Shown piece by piece: positions 49,623 to 57,858 of a stretch of 64,000 nt of DNA (positions within the stretch are counted from its first letter, which is position 1; the number at the start of each line of letters is the position of its first letter). The notes beneath the pieces were generated by a model that saw only the letters and a program-made list of their open reading frames with translations, was not told the DNA's origin and searched no databases. The DNA lies in the NCBI GenBank assembly GCA_016212795.1, contig JACRDT010000049.1, positions 27,945-91,944 on the forward strand, given 5' to 3'. Position numbers and translations under genes: made by a program. The DNA is from Elusimicrobiota bacterium. Lineage in GTDB: Bacteria; Elusimicrobiota; Elusimicrobia; UBA1565; UBA9628.

Positions 49623-51158
49623 ATGGTTCGCCCGGGCTCGAGGCCTGCCCGCTCCTGGTGTTTCTGGCGCGGGCGCGCTGCTTCGATCCGAACGGGTGCG
49701 GCGGACAGGGACCGCCTCCTGCTCTTCCTCCTGGCCGCGCTCATCGCGCTCCACAGGCTGGTGTACCTGCACGCCGACCCTTCCGGCCAGTACCTCAACA
49801 CGGACGAGGGCCTGCACAGCAACGACGCCAGGAGCATCGTGCTCTACGGCACGCCGTTCCACGACACCTACAACCCCAGCGTGCTCATGCCCGTGTCCAC
49901 CTGGTTCAAGGTGCCGTTCCTGGCCGTGCTGGGAGTGAACCTTTACGGCGTCAGGGTCCCCTCCGTGGCGGCCTGCACGCTCGCGGCCCTCCTGCTCAGT
50001 CTGGCTTTGTTCCGCCGCGAGGAGCGCCTGGCCGCGGTGGCGGCCCTGTCCTATTGGGGGGCCAGCTATTTCTACTACTCGCATTCGCGCCTGGGCATCC
50101 AGGACCCGATCCTGGTGCTCTTCGCCGGGCTGACGGTCTTCTTCGGCCACCGGGCTCTCGTCGACGGGAGGACGTCGGACTACGCGTGGGCCTTCGTGAG
50201 CGCCCTGGCCGCGCTCCTGACCAAGGCTTCCGGCGTGTTCGCTCCCGGGGCGCTGGGTCTGGCGCTCTCGTACAAGGCGTTCGTGCGCCGGGACAAGGTC
50301 CCTTGGCGCAACGTGGGCGCGGCGGCCGCGGTCGCGGCGGGCTGCGGCCTGGCCGTCTGCGCGCTGTGGTTCAGGCCTCATTGGGACGAGGCCCGGATGT
50401 ACTACCTCTGGGAGGTCGCAAGCCGCAAGACTCCCGACATCGCCCGATCCCTCCAGGGGGTGGCCCGCGCGATCCTGACCCTGGCGCCGGTCTGCGGCCT
50501 GCTGTGCGCGAGCGCGCTCGTCCGCCTCGTCCGCCGGCCGAGGGAGGCCGACGACCTCGAGATCCTGCTCTTCTCGTGGCTGGGTTGCGCCGCGGCCGCG
50601 CTGGCCTATTCCAGCCTCCTCTTCTGGCGGTGGGTGCTCTGGCTGTTCCTGCCGCTGACGGCCATCGCGATGCGGGAGCTCGTCAGGCTCGCCGGCTCCA
50701 TGGCGCGGGCTTCGACGGCGCGTTCCCGCGCCGTCGCGGGGGCTTTCGTGGCCGCGGCCCTGGCGGCGGACCTGCCGGACTACGCGCGCTACTACGGGAC
50801 CATGGGCTTCTACATCTGGGACGGGTCCAAGCAGGTGGAGGCCGTGGTGGGCGGCAGCGTCGTCGCCGGCTCTGGCTTCGACGATTTCGCGGCCAACTCG
50901 GCCAAGATCGACCTCGTCTCGTCGTTCAACTTCAGCCGCCTGGCTTCCTGCGAGGAGGTCCGCCGGGCGTTCCCCCGTCCCGAGATGGAGCCGCGGTTCC
51001 TGGGCGTGCACGCCGGCTCGGATCCGGCGGGATTCCCGGGGGTCGTCACGGCGTTCTTCGCCGGCTGCCCGGCGTGGAAGGCCGGCTACAAGCGTTTCGC
51101 GACGATGCGCAGGATCAACCCGCCGGGCTCGGCCGACATCTGGTTCGTCAGGAAGTGA
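49623..51158 (+). CDS. GT39-like membrane glycosyltransferase
   Basis: The 511-residue protein has about ten membrane helices. The first extracytoplasmic loop has LNTDEGLHSNDARS, the acidic DE position of GT39/PMT-type enzymes, then a HSRLGIQDP segment in the next loop. It should transfer a sugar from a polyprenyl donor. An in-ORF repeat (family A, 49644-49696) supplies residues 8-25, directly before the first helix. A GT2 polyprenyl-sugar synthase is convergent with it (11-bp overlap), so the two may act in one pathway. Confidence 0.72.
   Translation: MVRPGSRPARSWCFWRGRAASIRTGAADRDRLLLFLLAALIALHRLVYLHADPSGQYLNTDEGLHSNDARSIVLYGTPFHDTYNPSVLMPVSTWFKVPFLAVLGVNLYGVRVPSVAACTLAALLLSLALFRREERLAAVAALSYWGASYFYYSHSRLGIQDPILVLFAGLTVFFGHRALVDGRTSDYAWAFVSALAALLTKASGVFAPGALGLALSYKAFVRRDKVPWRNVGAAAAVAAGCGLAVCALWFRPHWDEARMYYLWEVASRKTPDIARSLQGVARAILTLAPVCGLLCASALVRLVRRPREADDLEILLFSWLGCAAAALAYSSLLFWRWVLWLFLPLTAIAMRELVRLAGSMARASTARSRAVAGAFVAAALAADLPDYARYYGTMGFYIWDGSKQVEAVVGGSVVAGSGFDDFAANSAKIDLVSSFNFSRLASCEEVRRAFPRPEMEPRFLGVHAGSDPAGFPGVVTAFFAGCPAWKAGYKRFATMRRINPPGSADIWFVRK
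49644..49696 (+). repeat. In-ORF repeat family A, copy A
   Basis: This 53-bp unit contains GCCCGCTCC-N10-GGCGCGGGC, an 8-of-9-bp hairpin, then GCTTCGATCCGAACGGG. In this gene it is read in the frame PARSWCFWRGRAASIRTG, a different frame from copies B and C. Confidence 0.85.
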
Positions 51159-51885
51159 CCCTCTTGAGGATGAGCCGGAGGATCCCGGCGAAGGCGCCCA
51201 GGACCTCCCGGGGGCCCAGGTTGGACTCGCCGCGCCGGCGGTTGACGAACAGGCTGGGGAGCTCGACGAGGCGCAGCCCCTTGCGGTGCAGTTGGAACGC
51301 CACCTCGCTGAGCACGATGTAGCCGGAGCTGTCGATGCCGCCGGGCTCGATGGCCTGGGCGGCGGCCCGGGTGTAGGCGCGATAGCCGTTGGTGAAGTCC
51401 GTCAGCGGGATGCCCAGGGCGCGGCGCGCGAAGACGTTGGCCAGCCGGCTGAAGACCTTGCGCGAGAGCCCCCAGCGCCTGATGCTGCTGCCCGGCCGGT
51501 AGCGGGAGCGGATGACCACGTCGGCGGTCTCGAGCGCCCGGACCATGTCCGGCAGCTCCCGGGGGTCGTGGGAGAAATCCGCGTCCATCTCCACGACGCA
51601 GCGGACGGCCGGGTCCGAGAGCGCGAGCGCCAGCCCGGCCAGGCAGGCCGAGCCGCGGCCCGACTTGCCTCGGCGGTGCACCACGCGCATCGGCGAGGAC
51701 CGCGCGGCCAGCTCGTCGGCCAGGGCGCCCGTGCCGTCGGGGGAGCCGTCGTCCACGACGATGATCCGGAGCGCCGGCGAGAGCTTGCGCAGCGCTTCCA
51801 CCAAGCCGCGGATGTTCTGGCTCTCGTTGTAGGTGGGGATGACGACGCAGGTGTCGGCCAGCGTGGGCCCGGGGGTGCCGGTCAC
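51148..51885 (-). CDS. Family 2 glycosyltransferase, polyprenyl-phosphate sugar synthase-like
   Basis: The 245-residue protein is a dolichol-phosphate-mannose-synthase-like GT2: VVIPTYNESQNI, VVDDGSPDGTG, EMDADFSHDP and the FTNGYRAYTR region. No C-terminal membrane helices are present. It should load a sugar on a polyprenyl phosphate for membrane GT-C enzymes. The GTG start overlaps the stop of the NlpC gene (GTGA). Confidence 0.88.
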   Translation of the reverse strand: MTGTPGPTLADTCVVIPTYNESQNIRGLVEALRKLSPALRIIVVDDGSPDGTGALADELAARSSPMRVVHRRGKSGRGSACLAGLALALSDPAVRCVVEMDADFSHDPRELPDMVRALETADVVIRSRYRPGSSIRRWGLSRKVFSRLANVFARRALGIPLTDFTNGYRAYTRAAAQAIEPGGIDSSGYIVLSEVAFQLHRKGLRLVELPSLFVNRRRGESNLGPREVLGAFAGILRLILKRVTS

Positions 51886-53876
51886 CGGGCGCCCAGGAAG
51901 GAGCCGAAGAAGATCTTCCGGCGGCGCCGCTTCTTCTCCGTGAGGTCCGTGACGGTGCCGCCGTCTTTCAGGCCGGCCAGGGGCTCGCCGAACCGCTCCC
52001 GGAAGGTCGTCCGGACGACCTTGCCGGCGGACTGGCGGCTCTCGATGATCGAGTCCTCCCCTTCGAACACCATCACGTGCGTGACGGTCCTGGACCGGGC
52101 CGACTTGGTGAGAAAGATCAGGTCGCCGGGCTCGAGTTCGGCGGGCGGCACGCGGGCGCTGCGCAGCTTCTGCTCGTGCGCGTCCCGGGGGATCCTCACG
52201 CCGGCGACGCGGTACGCGAGGCTCGACAGGCCGGAGCAGTCCACGCCCGGGGTCGGGCCCACGGTGGAGCGCCCTCCCCAGACGTAGGCCGCGCCGAGGA
52301 GGAGCCCGGCCTGGCGCAGGACCAGGCCCCGGACCTCGGCCTCGGTCCTGGCGGGGACCTCCAGGGGGAGGAGGTCCCGGGCCGGCAGGAGCCCTGTCCG
52401 CCCGTCGAGAAGGCGGACGAGGACGCCGTCTTCCCGGGAGGACAGGCCGTTTTCCCGTTCCGATCGAGGCGGCACGCCCGCGACAATTACGCCGGGCGCG
52501 GGCAGGCGCGCGACCTGGGTCCCCATCGAGAGGTCGAGGCGTTCGCCGCCGGCCATGAGGGCGGCGCGCGTCGACGCGACGACGGCGTCCGGCCGGGAGG
52601 CCGGGCCGTAGCGGAGGTCGGCGGCGCGCACCCAGCCGCGGTAGCCCTGCCAGGTCCCCGTCGAGAAGGACTCCTGCCCGTCGGCAAGCGCCTGGACCCA
52701 ATCCCCCTTGGCCTTCAGGGGCGTCAGCCGGTCGCCGTAGAGAATGCCGGTGAACAGCTCGGAGGAGGGCTCGGGGCGGCGTCGCAGCTCGGCCGCAGGG
52801 ACGCCGACCGTCATCCGTCGCCGGACGGGCTTGCCGAGGAGGTAGGCCAGCCCGCGCTTGTTGACGCGCCAGGCCCGGTGGAACTGCAGGCGGTCGAAGA
52901 CCCTGCGGACGCCGCCGACCTCGGGCGCGGCCGGGTCCATGACGACGACGTCGCCTCGCGGCGTGAACCCGCTGACCACGACGAGGTGCCCTCGGGTCCG
53001 CTCGAGGGGGGCGCCGTCCATCTCGCCCGGGCCGAAGGTGAGGCTCGCGACCACCGGCCGTCCCTCGGCGACCTCGTCCTGCAGGTCCTCGATCGAATCG
53101 AGCCGGGCGGCCCAGCCTTCGAGCCCCAGCGCCGCGGCGGCCGCGATGTTGAACGGCCAGTTGCCGTAGATGCCGGCGCCGTGGTCCCTGACCATCGCCG
53201 CCACCCTGGCGGTCGAGCGCCGCACTCCCCACCACTCGAGGACCATGGCCAGCGAGGTGGGGCTGCAGATGTCGCCCTTGTCCTCCACGCGCTCCCTGAA
53301 CTGGGACCGGGGCCGGAGCTTGAGCTCCCGGACCCAGGGCCCTGGCCGGAAGGCCGGCGGCTCGGGAGGGGCGGCGGCGTCCGAGACGGTGACCGCGACC
53401 AGCTTGAGCGTCGCAGGCTTGCGGCCCGCGGAGAGGCGTACGCGGTACTGGAAGGCGTCAGCGGGCCGGGCGAGCTTCAAGGTGTCGACGTCCACGGCCC
53501 CGAAGTCGTTCTCCTGGCGGCCGGGCGAGCTGTAGGTCTCGGTCGCCTCGCCGAGGTCGAACCAGGGCGACCACCCGCCCTGGCCGCTTTCCCGCTCGGA
53601 TCGAAGCGGCACGCCCGCGCCGCCGACGCCGGGCGCGGGCAGGCCGCGCACCCGGACCGACATCCCGAGCGACGAGCCGGCCGGCAGCGCAGCGTTCCAG
53701 GAGGCGACGAGGTCGTCGAATGGGGCGGGGGTCTCGATCGCGTCCGAGGTCAGGGTCCCCGAGGACCGGGCGAGGCGCGCGGCCGCGAGACCCTCGGCGA
53801 AGGGCAGCGGCTCGAGGCCCGAGAGCTCGGCTCGGGCCAGGTCCAGGGGGGTCCGGTGTCTTGCGGTGTAGCTCAT
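51882..53876 (-). CDS. Exported cell-wall peptidase with C39-like and NlpC/P60 domains
   Basis: From the ATG at 53876 the product has 664 residues. A beta domain is followed by a C39-like papain-fold domain (Cys in GDICSPTSLAMVL, His in RGHLVVVSGF, Asp in VMDPAA), two or three SH3-like segments and a C-terminal NlpC/P60 domain (Cys in VDCSGL, His in VTHVMVF). Two in-ORF repeats (B and C) are embedded. A clear signal sequence (VAVLAAALWAAACPRAFC) lies in frame just upstream of the ATG, but no ATG, GTG or TTG precedes it; a CTG near 53928 is the only candidate. The real start is therefore unsure. Confidence 0.8.
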   Translation of the reverse strand: MSYTARHRTPLDLARAELSGLEPLPFAEGLAAARLARSSGTLTSDAIETPAPFDDLVASWNAALPAGSSLGMSVRVRGLPAPGVGGAGVPLRSERESGQGGWSPWFDLGEATETYSSPGRQENDFGAVDVDTLKLARPADAFQYRVRLSAGRKPATLKLVAVTVSDAAAPPEPPAFRPGPWVRELKLRPRSQFRERVEDKGDICSPTSLAMVLEWWGVRRSTARVAAMVRDHGAGIYGNWPFNIAAAAALGLEGWAARLDSIEDLQDEVAEGRPVVASLTFGPGEMDGAPLERTRGHLVVVSGFTPRGDVVVMDPAAPEVGGVRRVFDRLQFHRAWRVNKRGLAYLLGKPVRRRMTVGVPAAELRRRPEPSSELFTGILYGDRLTPLKAKGDWVQALADGQESFSTGTWQGYRGWVRAADLRYGPASRPDAVVASTRAALMAGGERLDLSMGTQVARLPAPGVIVAGVPPRSERENGLSSREDGVLVRLLDGRTGLLPARDLLPLEVPARTEAEVRGLVLRQAGLLLGAAYVWGGRSTVGPTPGVDCSGLSSLAYRVAGVRIPRDAHEQKLRSARVPPAELEPGDLIFLTKSARSRTVTHVMVFEGEDSIIESRQSAGKVVRTTFRERFGEPLAGLKDGGTVTDLTEKKRRRRKIFFGSFLGAR
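52454..52506 (-). repeat. In-ORF repeat family A, copy B
   Basis: A 53-bp unit with the GCCCGCGCC-N10-GTCGCGGGC hairpin. In the NlpC gene frame it reads LPAPGVIVAGVPPRSEREN, between SH3-like segments. Confidence 0.9.
53591..53643 (-). repeat. In-ORF repeat family A, copy C
   Basis: A 53-bp unit with a perfect 9-bp hairpin GCCCGCGCC-N10-GGCGCGGGC. It lies in the same gene and frame as copy B (LPAPGVGGAGVPLRSERES), about 1.1 kb away in the N-terminal domain. Confidence 0.9.
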
Positions 53877-53937
53877 GCAGAAGGCACGCGGGCACGCCGC
53901 CGCCCAGAGCGCCGCGGCCAGGACGGCGACGGCCCGG

Positions 53938-54249
53938 CTATTTGACGAGCTTGTTCTTCGCGTTGCGTGGCGGATCGTTCGTCGGGCGAGGCTTGGGTTT
54001 CGGGGCGTTCTTGAGCTGGGGCGCGAGTTCCGCGTTGATCTTGCCCCACTCGGGGGAATCGTCGCCGGGCACGATGGCGCCGATCGGGCATTCCGGGAGG
54101 CACACGCCGCAGTCGATGCAGGTTTCCGGGTCGATGACCATGAAATCCTGCCCTTTGTATTTTCCGGCGTGGATAGCCTCGGTCGGGCAGACCTGGATGC
54201 AGGCCGCGTACAGCTCGCCGATGCATTTCTCGGTGACCACATGAGGCAT
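53938..54249 (-). CDS. 7Fe/8Fe ferredoxin
   Basis: The 103-residue protein has two clusters. The first Cys set is C9-x7-C17-x3-C21-Pro and the second is CIDCGVCLPECP. The widened first set is that of FdxA-type ferredoxins with a [3Fe-4S] and a [4Fe-4S] cluster. The last 30 residues are Pro/Lys-rich. It carries low-potential electrons; a NapH-like Fe-S membrane protein lies 4 kb away. AAGGAG lies 11 bases before the ATG. Confidence 0.9.
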   Translation of the reverse strand: MPHVVTEKCIGELYAACIQVCPTEAIHAGKYKGQDFMVIDPETCIDCGVCLPECPIGAIVPGDDSPEWGKINAELAPQLKNAPKPKPRPTNDPPRNAKNKLVK

Positions 54250-54368
54250 AGAGGTTGTTCTCCTTGCTGCGGGGGCGCCGTCCAGGGTGCGGGCCGTCCC
54301 GACGGCGCCGGGATTGAATCGTAACTCATTTTGGGCTTGCGACACAATCAGGGGGCGGCGATTAGTAT

Positions 54369-54426
54369 CCTGATGAAACGGCATCGGCCCCCCCGCTACT
54401 CGCCCCCCCCGTTGGGGGCGAGTGAC
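54369..54426 (-). repeat. REP-like palindrome, copy 3
   Basis: This copy matches copy 1 at 15889-15943: GTCACTCGCCCCC, ACGGGGGGG-CGAGTAGCGGGG and the tail GATGCCGTTTCATCAGG. Its hairpin is at 54398-54423. It lies between the divergent ferredoxin and barrel genes. Confidence 0.8.
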
Positions 54427-54449
54427 ATGAATCCGCAATCAGGTTCGTC

Positions 54450-54455
54450 TATATT
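54450..54455 (+). promoter_or_regulatory. -10 box of the barrel-LysM gene
   Basis: TATATT lies 14 bases before the ATG at 54470, giving a leader of about 8 nt and no Shine-Dalgarno sequence. Confidence 0.35.
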
Positions 54456-54469
54456 TATAGCCCGAGCCT

Positions 54470-55807
54470 ATGCAAGCACTCATCTTGGCGTTGTTCCTCC
54501 TATCGCGCGGGGCTTGGGCTTCGACTTATAAGGACCTCATCCCGGGGACCCGGGCCATGGGCCTGGGCTACGCGGTGACCTCGCTGGCGGCCGACGACCC
54601 TTTCGCCATCTTCTACAACCCCGCGGGCCCGGCCAACACCGCCTACACCCAGGGCGGGGCGACCTTGGGCCGCATGGAGAGCCCGCGCGGGACCTTGGTG
54701 TTCGGCGCCTTGGCCTACATCCGGCCTTTCGAGCCGGTCAACACCGCCACGATCGGCGGGGCGTACCTGAGCCAGCGGCAGGATAACGGCGGGGGCAAGG
54801 ACATCGTCAACTTCCACTACTCCCAGGAGTTCAAGGTGTCAAGGCTGAACTTGACCAAGCCCCTGAGGTTGGGCGGCAACTTCAAGGTCGTCAACGCCGA
54901 GGGCGACGCCGGGGCGGGGTTCGGGGTCGGGTTCGACGGCGGCGTCCTCCTGCGCACCAGCCTCGGGTTGGCGTTCGGCCTTTCCGTGCACGACCTCACG
55001 ACGAACGTCGGCATGCCGCGCATGCACTGGGGCCTGGGGGCCTCCTACACCTGGAGGAAGCGCTATACGATCGCCACCGACATGCGCATCAGCAACGCCC
55101 TGACCGAGTTCTATCCCGGGTTCGAGGCCGCCTTCTTCCACGGGCTGCTCAAGGCCCGGATGGGCCGGGGGCTCCGGCTCGACAACATCGAGACGCTCGC
55201 GTTCGGCCTGGGCTTCAACTTCTCGCCCGTGATCATCGACATGGCGATGGCCTTCCCGCCGGGCGGGGTCCTGCGCGAGGGCGGCGCCTACCAGCTGGGC
55301 CTGAACTACCGCTTCGGCGCCCCGCCGTTCTCCGGCAGCTTCGTGGGCGCGGCGGCCGGGGAAGCCGAGAACCTCAGGACCGAGATCCTCAAGCTCGAGG
55401 AGCAGAAGAAGACCCTGGACAACGAATCCGAGACGGCCACGACCAACCGCAGCGCGGCTCAAGGGGAGCTGCGCGAGACCGAGACGCGGCTGCGCGAGAC
55501 CCAGGAGGAGTACCGCAAGGTCATGAAGAGGAAGGAAGAGGCGGCCTACGAGCTCCAGCTGCTGGAGCTGAGGATCCCCAAGCCCGCGCCGCCGCCCAAG
55601 CCCAAACCCAAGCCCAAGCCGGTCGTGGTCTGGCCGCAGCGCCACCTGGTCAAGCCGGGCGACACCCTGCGGTCCATCGCCAAGGACCACTACGGCGACT
55701 CCGGTCTCTGGGAGCTCGTCTACGAGTCCAACCGGGACAAGGTGGAGCGAGGCTACCCGAGGCAAGGGGAGATCATGACCGTGCCGGACCCGGGGACGAA
55801 GCGATGA
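54470..55807 (+). CDS. PorV-like outer-membrane barrel fused to coiled coil and LysM
   Basis: The 445-residue product has a signal peptide (1-17), then a PorV/UPF0164-like beta-barrel (about 20-300; TRAMGLGYAVTSLAADDPFAIFYNPAG is the family's opening pattern, here split between residues 27-53). A coiled coil (about 305-370), a (Pro-Lys)n linker and a C-terminal LysM domain (about 392-440; HLVKPGDTLRSIAKDHYG) follow. It would sit in the outer membrane and hold the peptidoglycan. It is coupled (ATGA) to the receiver-propeller gene. Confidence 0.82.
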   Translation: MQALILALFLLSRGAWASTYKDLIPGTRAMGLGYAVTSLAADDPFAIFYNPAGPANTAYTQGGATLGRMESPRGTLVFGALAYIRPFEPVNTATIGGAYLSQRQDNGGGKDIVNFHYSQEFKVSRLNLTKPLRLGGNFKVVNAEGDAGAGFGVGFDGGVLLRTSLGLAFGLSVHDLTTNVGMPRMHWGLGASYTWRKRYTIATDMRISNALTEFYPGFEAAFFHGLLKARMGRGLRLDNIETLAFGLGFNFSPVIIDMAMAFPPGGVLREGGAYQLGLNYRFGAPPFSGSFVGAAAGEAENLRTEILKLEEQKKTLDNESETATTNRSAAQGELRETETRLRETQEEYRKVMKRKEEAAYELQLLELRIPKPAPPPKPKPKPKPVVVWPQRHLVKPGDTLRSIAKDHYGDSGLWELVYESNRDKVERGYPRQGEIMTVPDPGTKR

Positions 55808-56961
55808 GCCTCGTGATCGGGATCCTCTGCCCCGAGGACGGCAAGCGCAGGGACCTGGCCCTGCTGGCCGGGGAGTCCGGCTACCTGGCGCACCCCGCGA
55901 GCCGGCTCGACGAGGCCCTCGAGGTCCTGCGCGAGAGGCGGCCCAGCCTCATGCTCGTGACCGACGGGCCGGACCAGGACGCGGAGGTCCTGGTCCGCGA
56001 GATCGCGGCCGTCTCTCCCCTCGTGCCGGTGGTGGTGGCCCTCGGCAAGCGCGATGCCGGCCGGGCCGTCGCCCTCATGCGCCTGGGGGTCTGCGAGGTC
56101 GTGGCTCCCCCATGGACCAGGGAAGACCTCGGCGCCTGCCTGGGCAAGACCCTGCGCACCCATGGGACGGCGTTCTCCATCGTGCCGCTCAAGGGGCCGC
56201 TCCCGTCCGGCACGCTCTATACCCTCGTCGTGTCGCTGTTCTTCGCCCTGGCCATAGGCCATGTCGCGCTCCAGCGCCAAGCCCAGCTGCGCAGCGCCGC
56301 CTACGAGGAGAAGAAGACCTGGGACCTCCCCTATCGCTATCCGACGGCGGCCTCCTTCAACGGTCCCGAGCTCTGGGTCCTGGATTGGTTCACCCAGTCG
56401 ATCTTCGTCCATCCGGCCAAGGACCTGGAGGTGGCGCGGGTCACGTACTTCCCGGGGGAGCTGCCGGTCGCCTTCTCGGTGGCGTCGGACGCGCTGTGGG
56501 CCGTGACGCCGGGGGGGAAGGTCTGCCGCCGCATGAAAGACGACAAGCTCCGCCTCCTGCAGGAGTTCCCTGGCGCCGCGCCCGACTCCGTCGCCATCGT
56601 CTTCGACGGGCTCTATCTCTGGACCGCCAACGCCAAGACCAAGACCCTGCGCAAGCACCTCAACGACTACAAGCTGACGGCCCTGGGGACCTGGCGCTAT
56701 CCCGGGGACAGACCGGCGGCCCTCGTCTTCGACGGCCGGTTCCTCTGGAGCCTGGACGCGGGGAGCCGGGAACTCCTCTGCCACAACCTGGAGAGGCCCG
56801 ACGAGGTGCTGCGCCGGGTGCCGCTGCCCGAGTACCGGGACGGCGTGTACCGGCCGGTGGGCCTGGCCTGGGACGGCGAGAAGTTCTGGACGGTGGCGGA
56901 CTCGGCCCCGGCCGGGAAGGTCCCGGCGCGCGTCTTCCGGCACTCCCTGTCACAGCGATGA
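55804..56961 (+). CDS. Receiver-like domain, membrane segment and beta-propeller
   Basis: The 385-residue protein starts with a CheY-like domain (about 1-120) that has an Asp in LVTDGPDQ but lacks the usual acidic pair at the N-terminus (CPED is nearest). One transmembrane helix (about 135-155) leads to a C-terminal part of about 220 residues with repeated FDG-x-x-LW motifs (VFDGLYLWTANA, VFDGRFLWSLDA), likely a propeller outside the cytoplasm. It may pass information between the envelope and cytoplasm. It is coupled to its neighbours by ATGA overlaps on both sides. Confidence 0.65.
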   Translation: MSLVIGILCPEDGKRRDLALLAGESGYLAHPASRLDEALEVLRERRPSLMLVTDGPDQDAEVLVREIAAVSPLVPVVVALGKRDAGRAVALMRLGVCEVVAPPWTREDLGACLGKTLRTHGTAFSIVPLKGPLPSGTLYTLVVSLFFALAIGHVALQRQAQLRSAAYEEKKTWDLPYRYPTAASFNGPELWVLDWFTQSIFVHPAKDLEVARVTYFPGELPVAFSVASDALWAVTPGGKVCRRMKDDKLRLLQEFPGAAPDSVAIVFDGLYLWTANAKTKTLRKHLNDYKLTALGTWRYPGDRPAALVFDGRFLWSLDAGSRELLCHNLERPDEVLRRVPLPEYRDGVYRPVGLAWDGEKFWTVADSAPAGKVPARVFRHSLSQR

Positions 56962-57269
56962 GGAGATCCCCGAACCCCGTGCCGGCGGTGCTGTCCTTCC
57001 CGGAGGAGGCGGCGCGCCGCGACTGCTGGGGCAAGCTCGCGGAGCTCGCCCCGTCCGGGGCGAAGCTCTCGACGCGGTTCGTCATCGAGCGGGGCGCCCT
57101 GCTGTTCGTGAGCCTGCGCCTGGGCCACGAGGACTTCGAGCGGATCGCGGCGTCGGTCACGAAGGTCGCCACCGACCGAGAGGGCTACCGGGTGGCGGAC
57201 CTCGCCTTCACCGACGAGATCCAGAAGCGCCGCCTGGCCAAGGCCCTGCTCGACATCCTGGCTACCTGA
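56958..57269 (+). CDS. Small PilZ-like domain protein
   Basis: The 103-residue protein has the strand pattern and C-terminal helix of a PilZ domain (GAKLSTRFVIERGALLFVSL, then DLAFTDEIQKRRLAKALL). The c-di-GMP-binding RxxxR is not clear, so nucleotide binding is doubtful. It is coupled to the receiver-propeller gene and overlaps the convergent DsbD-like gene by 8 bases. Confidence 0.5.
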   Translation: MRRSPNPVPAVLSFPEEAARRDCWGKLAELAPSGAKLSTRFVIERGALLFVSLRLGHEDFERIAASVTKVATDREGYRVADLAFTDEIQKRRLAKALLDILAT

Positions 57270-57858
57270 GCGCGGCGAGGCCCATGGCCGCGAACCACAG
57301 CCCCGAGAGCCCGCAGGCGATGGAGGCCGCGGCCCTGAGCCTGGGCACGGCCTTGAGCGGGGCGAGGAGCAGCGTCGCCGCGACGTAGACGGTCGTGCCC
57401 AGGTAGAAGGCCGCGAAGTAGACGACGCAGCGGCCGACGCTCCCGAGCGTCAGGAGCCGGACCAACCCGGCCGTGAAGGGCGGGCAGATGTTGATCCCGG
57501 CCAGGAAGCCCATGAGCAGGGGCATGCCGGGCGCGGCCAGCCGGCCGCAGGCTCCTGGGCGCGGGGCGTTGCGCGCGACCGCGTAGCCGATCAGGGCCAG
57601 CCCGCAGAGCAGGAAGGCGACTCCCGTGAGCCAGGGCGGCGGGGTCGCGGCCCGCGCGCCGAGATAGCCGACCACGACGGCGAAGAGCATGTAGGCGGCC
57701 AGCCTTCCGATGAGGAATTTGCCCAGCACCGTCAGGTCCCGGCGCCAGCCGGTTTCCTCAGCCAGCAGGTAGGGGACCAGGAAGGGGGCGCAGGCGCCAA
57801 GGCAATAGAGGCCCGTGGAGAGCCCGAGGGCCAGGCCCTCCGCGAAGAGGGCCTTCAT
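57262..57858 (-). CDS. DsbD/CcdA-like (SafE-type) transmembrane protein
   Basis: The 198-residue protein has six hydrophobic helices. Cys residues in LYCLGACAPFLVPY and GINICPPFTAGL mark the DsbD_2/CcdA-type membrane domain, which moves reducing equivalents across the membrane, though related proteins export sulfite or metals. Its ATG overlaps the stop of the NapH-like gene (ATGA), so the two form a redox pair. Confidence 0.78.
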   Translation of the reverse strand: MKALFAEGLALGLSTGLYCLGACAPFLVPYLLAEETGWRRDLTVLGKFLIGRLAAYMLFAVVVGYLGARAATPPPWLTGVAFLLCGLALIGYAVARNAPRPGACGRLAAPGMPLLMGFLAGINICPPFTAGLVRLLTLGSVGRCVVYFAAFYLGTTVYVAATLLLAPLKAVPRLRAAASIACGLSGLWFAAMGLAALR

